This document shows positions 1-9,150 of a stretch of 64,000 bases of DNA, piece by piece. How positions within the stretch are numbered: the first letter of the stretch is position 1; every line of letters starts with the position of its first letter. Under the pieces are notes generated by a model. The model saw nothing but the letters and a program-made list of their open reading frames with translations. It was not told the DNA's origin and ran no database searches. Both the position numbers and the translations under genes were made by a program. This DNA comes from Pirellulales bacterium (GTDB lineage: Bacteria > Planctomycetota > Planctomycetia > Pirellulales > Lacipirellulaceae): the NCBI GenBank assembly GCA_022448265.1, contig JAKVCC010000004.1, positions 1 to 64,000 on the forward strand. The letters run 5' to 3'.

Positions 1-297
1 GTCGCCCCGGCGAACTTCTAAGACGCCCATTCCTCGGCTCGCAATGATATCTATCTGCATGTTGCCATTGTCGATGGTGATCAGCTCGACGCCCTGTTGC
101 CTGCCGCCGTGCAGGGTGCGCTTGAACACCGACCAGGGGACATCGCCCGGGAGCCCCACCGTGGCGGGTGTAATGCGGACTGACGCGTCAGCGTCGCCAC
201 TGGTAGCACCACGGGTCGCATTGATGACCGTACTACGCCACTGGGCAGTGGCGGTTGGCTTGGCGAGACCTTCTTGTCGTGACGGAAACTGTGTCAT
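1..297 (-). CDS. DUF4432 / aldose-1-epimerase-like protein, N-terminal 99 residues (cut by window edge)
   Basis: An open leftward frame starts with ATG at 297 and runs off the left edge. The visible 99 residues contain WSVFKRTLHGGRQQGVELI followed by IDNGNMQIDIIASRGMG, the N-terminal signature of the DUF4432 family. These are galactose-mutarotase-like beta-sandwich proteins thought to bind or epimerise a sugar; the exact substrate is unknown. It lies 56 bases downstream of aroE on the same strand, so the two may be cotranscribed. The first 50 residues or so are low in conserved features. The family call is from motif recognition; the catalytic part lies outside the window. Confidence 0.75.
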   Translation of the reverse strand, partial: MTQFPSRQEGLAKPTATAQWRSTVINATRGATSGDADASVRITPATVGLPGDVPWSVFKRTLHGGRQQGVELITIDNGNMQIDIIASRGMGVLEVRRGD

Positions 298-353
298 GGC
301 GATCCCATTCAAAACGGAGGCTTTCTTGGCATCTGTTCGCGGTTGGCCTGAAC

Positions 354-1217
354 TTAGGCGCCGAATATTTCTTCCAGTTTGGCCCGCATGACCCGAGCGT
401 CCGGGCGGATCCCCGACCAATAATTGATCCCCACAACACCCTGGTTCACTAGCATTCCAAGGCCATCGAGTACACGGCAACCGCGCGACGAGGCGTCTTG
501 AAGCAGGTGAGTATTGGGCGGATTGGGAATCACGTCGGCTACGATCATGGATTCGGTAAGTGAGTTGACGTCGAGTGCCAGACGCGCATCAATATTAGGC
601 GGGAGTCCAATGGACGTGCCGTTGATGACAATATCGGTATCGGAAGAAACTGCGTAATCGCCGGTCCACGGTACGAATGCTGCTGAAAAGTTGCCACCGG
701 TTTGCTGTCGGACCGGACCGTTGAGCAAATCGGTGAGCTCTTGGCCCCGCTCATTTCCCCGATTGATGACAGTGATCTGTTCGGCGCCCGCCAGTGCTAA
801 CTCAACCGTGATCGCTCGGGCTGCGCCGCCGGCGCCGAAAATCGCGACGCGCGTTCCGGCCGGATCGACTAGCTCTTTGAGCGAAGTGAGAAATCCTACG
901 CCGTCGGTATTCTCTCCAATCCACTGGCCGTCGCGGGCGACCGCGCAATTAACTGCGCCCATCAAACGGGCTGACTGGCCCAATCCGTCCAGGTGTTCAA
1001 TGACGGCAACCTTGTGCGGCAGTGAGCAATTGAATCCGGCCCAGCCCATGGCCCGCGCTCCAGCCACCGCGCCGCCCAGTAATTCAGGTGGAACTTCGCA
1101 ATTGAGGTAGCGCCAGTCGAGGCCGTGGTGCTGGTAGGCGGCTTCTACCATGGCCACTGTGGGGTTGTCAGCGGCGGGAATCGAGAAACTGCCCGTGAGT
1201 CGGCTGAGGAAGTTCAT
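354..1217 (-). CDS. aroE: Shikimate dehydrogenase (NADP+)
   Basis: AroE reduces 3-dehydroshikimate to shikimate with NADPH in aromatic amino acid synthesis. The 287-residue protein has the usual length and both domains. NCSLPHK holds the catalytic Lys69, GAVN holds shikimate-binding Asn90, and NTDG holds the catalytic Asp105. The nucleotide-binding loop GAGGAARA follows near residue 127. The N-terminal substrate loop is not the classical SxSP form but reads DNPT, a variant shared with the second AroE-like gene at 7471-8313, so the two belong to the same subfamily. The ATG start at 1217 precedes the first beta strand. The key residues are intact, so this copy is the likely working shikimate dehydrogenase. 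Confidence 0.92.
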   Translation of the reverse strand: MNFLSRLTGSFSIPAADNPTVAMVEAAYQHHGLDWRYLNCEVPPELLGGAVAGARAMGWAGFNCSLPHKVAVIEHLDGLGQSARLMGAVNCAVARDGQWIGENTDGVGFLTSLKELVDPAGTRVAIFGAGGAARAITVELALAGAEQITVINRGNERGQELTDLLNGPVRQQTGGNFSAAFVPWTGDYAVSSDTDIVINGTSIGLPPNIDARLALDVNSLTESMIVADVIPNPPNTHLLQDASSRGCRVLDGLGMLVNQGVVGINYWSGIRPDARVMRAKLEEIFGA

Positions 1218-1593
1218 CCGGTAGTCGCTAGGTAGCCGTAAGGGACGCGAGTTATTTTTTGTAAAAAGCCGGCTTGATTTTAGTCGCTGACAGCCTCCGC
1301 TTACAAGCGCCTGTGGGGCCGAATCTGGAGAACAGAAAAGCTAGTTTATTCCTCTTAGCGTTGTCACCAATGTAGTTGTTCCCCACAATACAGCGGGAAT
1401 AGGAAACTTGCCGTTTGATATGCCGGGACCGGCGGGAGCATTACACGCCCCAATGGGTCATTTGACCAGCCAGCGCCCCGCTGCAACACTCTACTTGTGT
1501 CCTATGCGCACGACCCTGGCGTACAACCGGAGCTAAAATATTTAGAACGGCCCGGTCCTTAAGATAGCTGTCTGCAGACGAGGTATTCCTTCG
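1218..1593. other. Intergenic region between divergent aroE and the giant cytochrome gene
   Basis: No reading frame with recognisable protein similarity and no RNA gene is seen. The region should carry promoters for both divergent neighbours, but no convincing -35/-10 pair stood out. Confidence 0.5.
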
Positions 1594-4500
1594 ATGAAAA
1601 TTTGCGCCGTCATCCACGGGCCCTTCATTACTCTCTTGACTGTCCTCTTTTGGACTAGCTCTTGGTCATGGCCACGCGGCGCGCAGGGGGCCGAAACCCA
1701 CCCGATTTTCCAGCCTGGAGATCATATTGCGATCATTGGCAACACCATGGCCGATCGGATGCAGCATGCCGGTTGGCTGGAAAGCTATTTGCACGCGCTC
1801 CACCCGCGACACGAGTTGACGTTCCGCAATCTGGGCTTCGCTGCCGACCAGGTCGCCCTGAGGCAACGTTCGGCCAATTTTGGCGATTCGGATCAATGGC
1901 TGAAAAAATGTAAGGCGGACGTGGTGTTTTGTTTTTTTGGCTACAATGAGGCGATTCTCGGCCCCTCAGCGTTACCAAAATTCGAAGCGGATTTGGTCAC
2001 GATGATCAGGGGAATGCGATCCCAGAATTACAACGGCGACTGCCCGCCCCGCCTGGTGATCTTTTCACCGATCGCCCACGAGAATTTGCGCAGTCGCCAT
2101 CTGCCCGACGGAAAGCAGAATAACGAAAAATTGGCCCTGTATACGGGTGCCATGCGCCGCGTATGCGATGAGCAGCAAGTAGTGTTCGTCGATCTGTTCG
2201 CGCCGACGCGCGCCTTATATGCGGCGCGCACGCAGCCGCTCACCATCAACGGAATTCACCTTTCAGCGGATGGTAACAAGCTAGTCGCCGAAGTAATTTT
2301 GCGCCAATTAGTTCCTAAGAGGCCCCTGCCGAACACCGCTGATTTGGCCAAGCTGCGAAGAGCCGTACTCGAGAAAAACTACTACTGGTTTAGTCGTTAC
2401 CGGGTGGTCGACGGATATAACGTATTCGGCGGACGTTCCACGCTCGCTTGGCACGGCCAGTCGAATGCCGACGTGATGCGCCGCGAGATGGAGATATTCG
2501 ACATTCTCACTGCCAACCGCGACAAGCGGATTTGGGCCATTGCCCAGGGAAACGATCCGCAAGTGTCCGACGACAATCTGCCTCAGGTGTTGGAGGTCAA
2601 GACGAACAAGCCTGGCCCCCTGGAAGGAGATGCGTTCCCTTATCTGAGCGGCCAGGAGGCGATTGGAAAAATGGACGTGGCTGCGGGAATGCAAGTCAAT
2701 CTCTTTGCGTCCGAAGAGCGTTTTGGGCGATTGGTAAATCCGGTACAAATTTCCGTGGATACCGATAGCCGCCTTTGGGCTTCTGTTTGGGCCTCCTATC
2801 CACATTGGAATCCGGCCGAGCCACGGCGAGATGCTTTGGTCATCCTGCCTGACCACAATGCCGACGGCGAGGCCGACGAATGCATTGTCTTTGCCGACGA
2901 GCTCAATAGTGTTACTGGATTCGAGTTCTGGGGCGGCGGAGTCTTGGTCGCGACGCCACCGGAGATCTGGTTCTTGAAGGATACCGATGGCGACGACAGG
3001 GCCGACGTGAAGATCCGCATGTTGCAAGGGGTTTCCAGTGCCGACACGCACCATTCGGCCAACGCCATGGTGATGGGCCCCGATGGATGGCTCTACTGGT
3101 CGCGCGGCATTTTCAATGTCGCTAGTTTTGAAACGCCGACCCGGACCTACCGCTCTGGAGATTCCGGCGTGTATCGGTTTAATCCCCGTACCTTTGAGGT
3201 CGAGTTTCACTTCCCAATTGGCCCCAATCCACATGGCAACGTTTTTGATCGTTGGGGATACCAATTCGCCAACGATGGCACTGGAGGTACGGGCAGCTAT
3301 GTCAACATCGGCAAGGGACTCGGCAATAAACCGTGGTTCAAAAAGCGGGTGCGCCCGGTTGCCGCGACGGGGATTCTTTCGAGCAGCCACTTTCCGGAGG
3401 AAAACCAGGGTAATTTTCTGATCTGCAACACGATCGGCTTCCTTGGCGTGTTGCAGCATAGGGTTTACGTTGACGGCGCTGACATTTTTGCCACTGAGAT
3501 TGACCCGATCTTGGTTTCTTCCGATCAGAATTTTCGACCGGTCGACGTAGAGGTTGGCGGAGATGGCGCGCTCTACGTGGCCGACTGGCACAATGTGCTA
3601 ATCGGTCATATGCAGCACAACATGCGAGATCCCAACAGGGATCATGAGCATGGCCGGATCTATCGCGTAACGTATCCCGGCCGCGCACTGCTTCGACCAG
3701 CAAAGATGAAAGGCAAGCCGATCACCAGGGTGTGTGAACAATTTTTCGCCAGTGAGAATGCGACTCGCTATCGCGCGCGGCTCGAGCTTAGTGGGCGAGA
3801 TTCGGAAGAAATAGCGGCGGCAGTGGGTGCCTTTGCTGCCCGTTTGGACCCAAGTAGAGCCGCTGGCGACCGTGATGAGGCACAAGCACTATTGGAATGT
3901 TTGTGGGTCTTTGCCGAACATCGCCTGCCCAATATGGATCTGGTGAAACGGGTATTCCAGGCTGAGGAGCCGCGCGTGCGCGCAGCGGCCCTGCGGACTC
4001 TTGGCCAATGGGGCCGCCAAACAGTCGATTGGGAGTCGACGCTGCTTGCCGGGGCCTGCGACGAATCGCCGCTGGTGCGCGCCGAGGCGGTCAAGGCAGC
4101 AGTTGCATTTGGCGGGTCAACTGCCGCCGAGGTTGTATTTGAAGTAGCCACGCGCACCACCGATCCAGAGCTCGTTGTTGTGCTCAACTACGCCAGGAAT
4201 CAGATTGATGTGGAGGCTGCCATCGACGACGCGTTGAGTTCCAGCGCGGGCCCTTCGCCGGCTGCCCGGAGATTCATTTTGGCGCACGGCGACGTGGGCT
4301 ATGTGCAGAAACTCGGAAAAAACGAATCCGTGTATCGCGCCATCCTGAGCCGTAAAGCGAATGCGAACCAACTCGGTAATGCAATTACTCATTTGGCTGA
4401 GATTACGCATGCGAGCGAGCTGGAACTGTTGCTCGATTTGATCGAAGGGTCCGAGCGGATGGTGGGTGGGAATCTGGCTGAGCTGGGCAATCTTCTCGTC

Positions 4501-6552
4501 CAACAATCGCGGGCTGCCTGGCAAGCATTTGGAAAGCGCATCGAGCGATTTGCAACTCAAGGTGAAACTGCCCAGCTCAGGCGAATTGGATACGCAGTCT
4601 GGATCACCGCGGCCGGCCCCGACGAACCCTTTCTGGCAGCGTCGCGCAGCAAAGATTTTTTGTACGACTTCTTGGAAGCAGCGCAAACAGTCGATCTCGA
4701 TGTTCGCGGCAAGCTGTACTCTAAAATTCGACCACTGGTCTTCCAGCTTCCTCCCCACTTGAGGACTATCGACCCCACTTTGAGTCGACCCGGACTCAAA
4801 GTCGATTGCTTTTTTCCGCATGACTCCAGTGTCGAGCTGTATAAACTAGCCAAACTATTACCGCAGTCCAGCAAAATTGTCAGGCAGATTTCGCTCGACG
4901 CAGCGCCAAAGAGCGAAGCGTTGGGATACGCGTTGCGATACACCGGGTTCGTCCAGGTCCCCAGCGCTGGCGAATACACATTTTACACCACCTCCGCTGA
5001 CGGATCACGACTCTATATTGGGAACCATCAGGTCGTGAACAACGACGATGGCATGATGAAAAAAAGCATGGTGGAAAAAAACGGCACGATCGAGTTGTCT
5101 GCAGGGTCGCATCCGATCGTCGTCACGTATGGCAACCACGGTGGCGAGGGCGGCTTGCGGGTTGCCTGGCGGGGACCCGGATTCGAAAAAGGTGAAATTC
5201 CTGCAGAGTATTTGACCACTGGTGAAGGCCATTCGCTTCACGACGTGGCGATTAGTGCCTTGGCGTCGATTCCGGGTCGTGAGGAAGACAAGTTTTTGGC
5301 ATGGGCGTCGGTACTGTCAGCAGGGCGAAATCGCTCGGCTGCCATCAAGGCATTGCACGGTCTGCCCGAGCGGCGCTGGCCGCCGCACCAGGCGCGCCCC
5401 CTCGTCGACAACCTATTGGACTACCTCAGCAGCTTGCCTCCGCGTCTACGCACCTGTGACTCGGCGCGGAGGGCGATCATCCTGGCGCAGTCGTTAGCGG
5501 CCGCACTGCCGACCGAACAGGCGGTCGCCGTACGAGGTCGTCTGGAGAGCCTGGATGTGCGCGTGATTGCCATCGGCACCATTCCACAGCGGATGGTTTT
5601 TGACAAAGAGCGCATTGTGGTTGCGGCAGGCAAGCCGGTCGAATTCCGTTTTGCCAACATCGACGCGATGCCGCATAATTTTGCGATTCTTCATCCAGGA
5701 GCCTTGCAGGAAGTTGGCGAGTTGGCCGAAGCTACCGGAATAGACCCAAGCGCCGCAGCAAGAGATTATATCCCTGCTTCTGATAAGATCTTGCTAGCCA
5801 GCCGCTTACTGCAACCGGGTGAGAACCAGACGCTCAATTTCACCGCACCAGAGGAACCGGGCGTTTATCCCTATGTTTGCACCTACCCGGGCCATTGGCG
5901 GCGGATGTACGGGATGCTGCTGGTCCTGGAAGATTTTGAAGCGTACCAGTCTGATCCTGAGTCGTATCTGGCGGCCCACCCATTGCCGATCAAAGACCCA
6001 CTTTTGCAACAGAGCATGCGCAATCACACTTGGACGTTTGGAGAGCTGGTAAGCGACCTGCGCGTGCTTCCGCCCGGGCGATCGTTTGGCGTCGGGAAGC
6101 AATTGTTTAGCGTGGCCAGCTGCGCGGGCTGCCACAAGTTGGACAATGAGGGACACGCCTTTGGACCCGACCTAGCAAAACTTGACGCCAAGAAACGCTC
6201 ACTGGAATATATCCTGAGGTCCATTGTAGAGCCGTCCCACGAGATTGACCCCAAGTACAAGGCACACGTATTTCAGCTCGATACAGGAACGACTGTGACG
6301 GGCATGATTGTCGATTCCCCGTCTTCCGATGAAGTACAGGTGCTGGTTGATCCGCTTGCTAAGGCAGATCCCATGTCGATCAAAAAAAACGAGATCGAAG
6401 CGAGGAAGGTGTCGGATATCTCGCCAATGCCAACTGGACTTCTTAATCGATTGACCCGCGAAGAGATCCTTGACCTGGTTGCATTTGTACTTTCCGGGGG
6501 GGACAGCAAACACGAATTATATGGCGAGGCCCATCACCATCATCACCAGTGA
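1594..6552 (+). CDS. Giant secreted PVC-type cytochrome: SGNH, beta-propeller, HEAT, PA14, blue-copper and cytochrome c domains
   Basis: This 1652-residue protein starts with a signal peptide (about 1-32). Residues about 44-240 resemble an SGNH hydrolase with a modified first block (IIGNTMADR instead of GDSL), GYNE near 116 and NGIHLS near 219. Residues about 350-710 form the PVC-type membrane-bound dehydrogenase propeller (HHSANAMVMGPDGWLYWSRG, NPHGNVFDRWG). HEAT-like helices follow (about 720-960), then a PA14 domain (about 1066-1207), which usually binds carbohydrate. Residues about 1320-1450 are a plastocyanin/azurin-like domain with a complete type 1 copper set: His1361, Cys1429, His1434 and Met1438. 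A cytochrome c domain has CAGCH at 1510-1514, and the chain ends in five consecutive His plus Gln. Known family members are periplasmic or surface redox proteins of polymer breakdown in Planctomycetes; the real substrate is unknown. The gene stands alone, divergent from aroE and convergent with bioD. Confidence 0.88.
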   Translation: MKICAVIHGPFITLLTVLFWTSSWSWPRGAQGAETHPIFQPGDHIAIIGNTMADRMQHAGWLESYLHALHPRHELTFRNLGFAADQVALRQRSANFGDSDQWLKKCKADVVFCFFGYNEAILGPSALPKFEADLVTMIRGMRSQNYNGDCPPRLVIFSPIAHENLRSRHLPDGKQNNEKLALYTGAMRRVCDEQQVVFVDLFAPTRALYAARTQPLTINGIHLSADGNKLVAEVILRQLVPKRPLPNTADLAKLRRAVLEKNYYWFSRYRVVDGYNVFGGRSTLAWHGQSNADVMRREMEIFDILTANRDKRIWAIAQGNDPQVSDDNLPQVLEVKTNKPGPLEGDAFPYLSGQEAIGKMDVAAGMQVNLFASEERFGRLVNPVQISVDTDSRLWASVWASYPHWNPAEPRRDALVILPDHNADGEADECIVFADELNSVTGFEFWGGGVLVATPPEIWFLKDTDGDDRADVKIRMLQGVSSADTHHSANAMVMGPDGWLYWSRGIFNVASFETPTRTYRSGDSGVYRFNPRTFEVEFHFPIGPNPHGNVFDRWGYQFANDGTGGTGSYVNIGKGLGNKPWFKKRVRPVAATGILSSSHFPEENQGNFLICNTIGFLGVLQHRVYVDGADIFATEIDPILVSSDQNFRPVDVEVGGDGALYVADWHNVLIGHMQHNMRDPNRDHEHGRIYRVTYPGRALLRPAKMKGKPITRVCEQFFASENATRYRARLELSGRDSEEIAAAVGAFAARLDPSRAAGDRDEAQALLECLWVFAEHRLPNMDLVKRVFQAEEPRVRAAALRTLGQWGRQTVDWESTLLAGACDESPLVRAEAVKAAVAFGGSTAAEVVFEVATRTTDPELVVVLNYARNQIDVEAAIDDALSSSAGPSPAARRFILAHGDVGYVQKLGKNESVYRAILSRKANANQLGNAITHLAEITHASELELLLDLIEGSERMVGGNLAELGNLLVQQSRAAWQAFGKRIERFATQGETAQLRRIGYAVWITAAGPDEPFLAASRSKDFLYDFLEAAQTVDLDVRGKLYSKIRPLVFQLPPHLRTIDPTLSRPGLKVDCFFPHDSSVELYKLAKLLPQSSKIVRQISLDAAPKSEALGYALRYTGFVQVPSAGEYTFYTTSADGSRLYIGNHQVVNNDDGMMKKSMVEKNGTIELSAGSHPIVVTYGNHGGEGGLRVAWRGPGFEKGEIPAEYLTTGEGHSLHDVAISALASIPGREEDKFLAWASVLSAGRNRSAAIKALHGLPERRWPPHQARPLVDNLLDYLSSLPPRLRTCDSARRAIILAQSLAAALPTEQAVAVRGRLESLDVRVIAIGTIPQRMVFDKERIVVAAGKPVEFRFANIDAMPHNFAILHPGALQEVGELAEATGIDPSAAARDYIPASDKILLASRLLQPGENQTLNFTAPEEPGVYPYVCTYPGHWRRMYGMLLVLEDFEAYQSDPESYLAAHPLPIKDPLLQQSMRNHTWTFGELVSDLRVLPPGRSFGVGKQLFSVASCAGCHKLDNEGHAFGPDLAKLDAKKRSLEYILRSIVEPSHEIDPKYKAHVFQLDTGTTVTGMIVDSPSSDEVQVLVDPLAKADPMSIKKNEIEARKVSDISPMPTGLLNRLTREEILDLVAFVLSGGDSKHELYGEAHHHHHQ

Positions 6553-6670
6553 CAGCAAGTCCTATGGGTAGTCGCTCGCGCGCAGCTAGGCAGTACAAGA
6601 TCTCTTGCCGCTGATCCCCTTCTAGCAATGCAACCCGGGCAAAGATCCGTCAGATGACCAAAGCCGCCAA

Positions 6671-7402
6671 TTACGGCGACGCGGCCGACGCATCAGTTAG
6701 GCCCTTGGCCAGGGCCAGCCAAGCTGTGTTCGTTTCGAACGCCTGCTGACCGTGTGCTACCGTGGCTAGTAGGGGTACATCGCAGCGGCGGGCCAGCTCG
6801 ACTCCATTACCGTTGGTGCTGTGGTCATCGGGGCGCTGCTGCGACTGATTCAGCACCACGCCAGCTACGGGTAAGCCGGGTGCAAGCGCACGGCTGGTGA
6901 TCAGCGATTGCAGTGTCGCATTGATGACGCCCAGCTCGTTTGCCGCAACGATCAACAGGGGCAGTCCCAAATCCTTAGCCAAATCGATGTTGTAGTCTGC
7001 TTCGCTTAACGGCGACATGAGACCGCCTGCCCCCTCGACCAGAACGATATCGCTACGCTCACGCCAGTAGTCCAGCCCACCGCGCAGCAGAGCGGCATCA
7101 ACCTGGTGTCCTGCCAAGGCGGCCGCTTGCGGGGGAGCCAGCGCCGCTTCATACCGTTGGGGACATACGTGCCGAAGTTCTCCAGGCCGGCCCGCTGCTA
7201 TCCACAGTTGTTGTGCATCGGCGGCAATCAGCGCGTCGCCATCGCGTGCGCAGCCGCTTTCCACGGGTTTGTAGACGCCCACACGCACACCGGTGTCGAC
7301 AAGGGTCCGGGCAATCATCGCACCCACATACGATTTGCCCACGGCGGTACTCGTGCCGGTGATAAAGATTCCGCCCGCCGTATATTTGCCCCTTAGTCCC
7401 AT
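6671..7402 (-). CDS. bioD: ATP-dependent dethiobiotin synthetase
   Basis: BioD closes the ureido ring of 7,8-diaminopelargonic acid with CO2 and ATP to make dethiobiotin, the penultimate step of biotin synthesis. The 243-residue protein has the P-loop GTSTAVGKS near residue 16 (canonical form GTDTGVGKT), substrate-binding YKPVESG near 44, and EGAGGLMSPL near 123. ATG start at 7402. It lies 68 bases downstream of the AroE-like gene on the same strand, so the two may form a small operon. No other biotin gene is visible here. The family assignment is secure, although the P-loop Asp is replaced by Ser. Confidence 0.92.
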   Translation of the reverse strand: MGLRGKYTAGGIFITGTSTAVGKSYVGAMIARTLVDTGVRVGVYKPVESGCARDGDALIAADAQQLWIAAGRPGELRHVCPQRYEAALAPPQAAALAGHQVDAALLRGGLDYWRERSDIVLVEGAGGLMSPLSEADYNIDLAKDLGLPLLIVAANELGVINATLQSLITSRALAPGLPVAGVVLNQSQQRPDDHSTNGNGVELARRCDVPLLATVAHGQQAFETNTAWLALAKGLTDASAASP

Positions 7403-7470
7403 CGTCGCTCCGTTGCCAATTTCCTCCCTCGGTTTCTTCGACCCCCAGTTTCTAAACCTCTCAGTTTAAT

Positions 7471-8313
7471 TTATAGCACCAGAAATTCTTCCACCGCGTC
7501 GCGCATGGCCTGCCGATTCGCCGATGCGCCGGTCCAGATTTCAAAGGCAAGGGCGGCCTGCTCGATCAGCAAGGTAAGGCCGTCGATCGTCGGACAATCG
7601 CATTCTTCAGCCTGATCCATGAGCCAGGTTTTCGGAGGGTTGTAAACCACATCGGCCACGACTGCCCGCCTGGGGAAACTTTCGGTAACGATTTTCAGGG
7701 GGGTGCTTACCGGCGTGGCATTGACGATGGCCTGACAATCGTCGTCGATTGCCAACGGCGTTTCGGCGGCCAGCGATTCTAATCGGCACTGGGTGAGAGG
7801 CGTATGATCGACGAGCGTATCCCGAAGCTCCTGGGCGGCCTCGGTTCGTCGGCAAGCCAGCACCAGTTCTCCCGCGCCGGCAAGGGCAAGTTCTGCGCCA
7901 ATGGCCCGCGCCAGACGGCCCGCGCCTAGGATAGTTACCTTGGCGTTTTTAACAGCTCCTGCTTGTTCAAGCAGTTGCCGTAGCGCACGGCCTTCGGTGT
8001 TGTAGCCGTGTAAGCGCCCGTGTTGTTGTTTGATACAGTTAACCTGTCCACTGATGCGCGCAGCGTCGCCGACTTCTTCCAGGTAGGGCATCACCTGCGA
8101 CCGGTGTGGCGGGGCGAGCATCACTCCGTGGAAGGAGAAGATCCGCGCACCACGCAGGGCGTCCTCAAATTCCAGGGGCGGGACCTCGAAGGTGAGAAAG
8201 CGCCAATCGAGGCGAGCCGCATCGAAGGCTTTTTGTAGCATGTACTGCGTGGGATTGCCCGCAATGGGATCTCCCATTAGACAACAAACATCTTGTTGCG
8301 GGTGGCTGGTCAA
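7471..8313 (-). CDS. Shikimate dehydrogenase-like paralogue with altered catalytic residues
   Basis: This 280-residue protein has the full AroE fold and resembles the aroE product at 354-1217, sharing NPT near residue 20 and LDWR-x-L-x2-EVPP near 35-46. The catalytic positions differ. PHK is PHR (Arg71), NTDG is NTEG (Glu107), the Asn-x-Thr before PHK is lost (VMLAPPH) and the nucleotide loop is GAGRLARA instead of GAGGAARA. Substrate Asn92 is kept. Because the Lys-Asp pair is essential in known AroE enzymes, this is probably not a normal shikimate dehydrogenase; it may use another substrate or have a non-catalytic role. The frame opens with TTG at 8313; the only other candidate start (ATG at 8277) would remove the first strand. 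It precedes bioD by 68 bases. Confidence 0.85.
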   Translation of the reverse strand: MTSHPQQDVCCLMGDPIAGNPTQYMLQKAFDAARLDWRFLTFEVPPLEFEDALRGARIFSFHGVMLAPPHRSQVMPYLEEVGDAARISGQVNCIKQQHGRLHGYNTEGRALRQLLEQAGAVKNAKVTILGAGRLARAIGAELALAGAGELVLACRRTEAAQELRDTLVDHTPLTQCRLESLAAETPLAIDDDCQAIVNATPVSTPLKIVTESFPRRAVVADVVYNPPKTWLMDQAEECDCPTIDGLTLLIEQAALAFEIWTGASANRQAMRDAVEEFLVL

Positions 8314-8521
8314 GTGGAGCTCTCAGGGGCAAAAGTCGCGGGCCGGCGGATCTACGCAATCTGGAGACTTCCATTTTGACCGTGTCCTGCCCTGTTGACA
8401 ACGGTTGCTCCAAAACTCCTCTGAAGGCACTTCGCGGAGGCATGGTATCGCAGGGCCACGAGCCCGCGTATGCCCCATTGTAGTTGAGCACGCATCATTC
8501 ACGGGTTCTTGTAATTATTTT

Positions 8522-8902
8522 ATGTTTCGAAAACACCCTTTAACTGGGCTGTTTGTCACCGCCACGATAACTGTTGCTATTGGGCTGGTTGCTTTGGGCG
8601 ATGATAGCTCCGATTTGCAAAAACAAGGATTCTTGCTCGTTCAGGCGGTTGTATTGGGTGCTTGGCTAGCATGTGGCACGCCACATCGGCCTCCACGGGG
8701 TGCCACATTTGTCGGCGGCCTAGCCTTTCTGGCGATTATCGTCTGCATCTGGAATGAAGGAAAAGTGATTCTAAAATGTTGGCAATACATACTTCCAAGA
8801 GTTCCATTTTTGGGTGATTCATTCTGTTATGCATTCCTGGTGGGCAAGCGGCTGAAGCTTCATGTGATTCGAAACGAGATCACCCCCCCCGTTTCCCCTT
8901 GA
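8522..8902 (+). CDS. Membrane protein, N-terminal part of an apparently split gene
   Basis: The product is 126 residues from ATG 8522, with about three hydrophobic stretches (residues about 10-24, 38-50 and 63-80). I do not recognise the family. The frame stops eleven bases after a run of eight C (8883-8890). Adding one C to the run would join it directly to the next small frame (8899-9150) and give a protein of about 210 residues with continuous membrane character. This suggests one gene broken by a frameshift, either a sequence error, a real mutation or slippage-based phase variation. It diverges from the AroE-like gene. Confidence 0.5.
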   Translation: MFRKHPLTGLFVTATITVAIGLVALGDDSSDLQKQGFLLVQAVVLGAWLACGTPHRPPRGATFVGGLAFLAIIVCIWNEGKVILKCWQYILPRVPFLGDSFCYAFLVGKRLKLHVIRNEITPPVSP

Positions 8903-9150
8903 TTGAGCGATTTGGTTGGACCATTGTTGTGGCTGTCGGCTGTGTTTTATTCCGCAACGCAGCAATTTCTGAGTTGGCGAAAGACTGGCACTTTCACATG
9001 CCACTCCTGCTTGAGACTGTCGTTCCAGGCATGCTAGCAGGATTGTTTGAAGTTGGTCATCGCTCCAATGGGTTAGCGCATGTCATTGTAGCCATTGGAG
9101 TCAGCGGAGTTCGTCTGCTTGCGACTCTCCTCGGCATTCCTGCGTTGTGA
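8899..9150 (+). CDS. Membrane protein, C-terminal part of the split gene
   Basis: The frame encodes about 83 residues with hydrophobic segments near residues 7-25, 36-52 and 61-80. Its only start is a TTG that overlaps the stop of the previous frame (TTGA). Translational coupling of two small proteins is possible, but the run of eight C just upstream makes a frameshifted single gene more likely. No domain is recognised. No ribosome binding site is visible ahead of the TTG, which also argues against independent translation. Confidence 0.4.
   Translation: MIERFGWTIVVAVGCVLFRNAAISELAKDWHFHMPLLLETVVPGMLAGLFEVGHRSNGLAHVIVAIGVSGVRLLATLLGIPAL

Noticed and set aside
2308-3591. 427-codon open frame antisense to the giant cytochrome gene
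   Set aside because: No recognisable domain and basic, irregular composition; it mirrors the strongly coding plus-strand propeller and is a shadow.
8899-8902. TTGA overlap as real translational coupling of two small membrane proteins
   Set aside because: No ribosome site precedes the TTG and a single-base change in the adjacent C8 tract fuses both frames, so a frameshift is the simpler explanation.
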